Source: Phaeosaccion multiseriatum
Taxonomy: Eukaryota; Ochrophyta, other classes
NCBI GenBank assembly: GCA_965112735.1
Contig: OZ218954.1
Location: 2,728,001-2,792,000, forward strand
DNA: 64,000 nt
Direction of reading: 5' to 3'
The notes under the pieces were generated by a model that was not told where the DNA came from, did no database searches, and worked only from the letters and a program-made list of their open reading frames with translations. This document shows positions 63,415-64,000 of this stretch, piece after piece; position 1 is the stretch's first letter; each line of letters starts with the position of its first letter. The position numbers and the translations under genes were made by a program.

Positions 63415-64000
63415 GGTTGTTGTTGTCGTCGTCCTTGTTGTTGCTGTTGTGTCGGTACGCACCTTTCTCTTAGGCCGGCATCCTCGCGCTGGACCCTCAG
63501 ACACAACAGCCCAGGATCAAGCTCTACAGAGATGCCCACGGAATGCCCAAGGGGGACGCCTCCCTCTGTTACCACTCGGAGGAATCCGTCGCTATGGCTC
63601 TGAGCATCTTGGACGGTGGCCAGATCCGACCGGGGGTGGTCATAAGCGTGAGCAAGGCAGTGTTCGAGCAAAGGGGCGACACATTTGACCCCTCCAAGGG
63701 GCTTCGAAAAGATGATGCGAGGGTGAAAGTGGCTCGAGCGGCCCAGTCACAAGCGCTTTCTTGGAGCGAAGCGGACGACTCCGGGGCCTTGGGGAAGGGA
63801 TTGAAGATTGTGGTGATCATGAATGTGTTTGACCCTGCGGACTTTAAAGCCGCGGCGGCTGCGGCCGAGGCAGAGCAGAGGAGGAGGAGGGCAGAGAGAA
63901 AGAGAAAGCGAAACAGTGGCACAGCAGGAGGAGGGGGTGGTGACGAGGAGGACAGCGAAGACGAGGTAGACGGGGCGGGAGCGTTTGGTAGCGAGCTCGA
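61584..64000 (+). CDS. HTATSF1: HTATSF1/CUS2-like splicing factor (U2 snRNP-associated), cut by window edge
   Basis: Four exons: 61584-62072, 62215-62427, 62695-63207 and 63474-64000, open at the right edge, about 580 residues visible. The N-terminus has two GYF_2-like blocks (KQWFYLPPP...QKGPV and QKGPVHALALVHMF...GMTLVWSEGMSDWKPL). Next is the Tat-SF1 hallmark YTSDGGTRYIWD followed by an acidic/Lys-rich linker. RRM1 starts at KWVYVKGLPTDVTEDEL and continues LDPQTQQPRIKLYRD, KGDASLCY and VAMALSILDG. A second domain begins LKIVVIMNVFDPADF, the start of a UHM-type RRM that binds ULM motifs of SF3B1. The family assists U2 snRNP remodelling and branch-site engagement; it acts in the nucleus. The intron before RRM1's second half carries a (TTG)n microsatellite (63368-63422). 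The acceptor after the CT run (62694) was fixed by phase. Confidence 0.92.

Overview
This 64-kb window is eukaryotic nuclear DNA. Nearly every gene is split by GT-AG spliceosomal introns, reading phases close across the splice sites, and introns and intergenic gaps are full of micro- and minisatellites (CT, CA/GT, TCC, GGAG, GAGT, TCTG and longer units). There are no operons, no bacterial-type ribosome binding sites and no transposase or CRISPR. Two ciliary genes (a CFAP97/hemingway-domain protein and axonemal dynein light chain DNAL1) imply a flagellated stage. An ABC1/UbiB-type kinase starts with a signal peptide followed directly by a GAAFVA motif and a basic Ser-rich stretch, which looks like the bipartite targeting sequence of a complex, red-derived plastid. 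I infer a flagellated alga with a secondary plastid, possibly a photosynthetic stramenopile. The species cannot be named from the sequence.

Layout: 1-1158 (-) 5' part of a CFAP97-domain protein, cut by the left edge; 1801-3629 (-) endonuclease/exonuclease/phosphatase (EEP) family enzyme; 4363-6316 (+) unknown Lys/Ala-rich protein whose 3' end lies in a 371-bp tandem duplication carrying fold-back repeats, followed by further inverted repeats to about 7061; 7643-9242 (+) heat-shock-factor-type transcription factor; 10218-10908 (+) ribonuclease kappa-like membrane protein; 11563-12528 (-) SFT2 vesicle transport protein; 12705-14107 (+) DNAL1; 14279-36054 (-, alternative ATG at 36120) a giant 32-exon type I membrane protein with about 14 PPC-like beta-sandwich repeats; 36187-41795 (+) TFIIH subunit TFB2/p52; 41788-42622 two small ORFs; 43442-50210 (-) ABC1K-family kinase; 50584-52007 (+) Cys-rich single-pass membrane protein; 52312-60310 (+) leucine-rich-repeat protein with a very large intronic (TCTG)n array; 61584-64000 (+) Tat-SF1/CUS2-like splicing factor, cut by the right edge.

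The genes are unrelated housekeeping, ciliary, membrane and plastid functions; I see no pathway cluster. Shared features are short divergent promoters (SFT2/DNAL1, giant gene/TFB2, ABC1K/Cys-rich gene), a convergent 3' junction (DNAL1/giant gene), very short exons, and microsatellites sitting directly against 3' splice sites. The best candidates for undescribed biology are the giant repeat receptor-like protein, the fold-back duplication at 5990-7061, and the Cys-rich membrane protein.

Exon coordinates were derived by reading splice motifs and requiring phase closure and, where possible, family similarity by eye. No alignment or transcript evidence was available.
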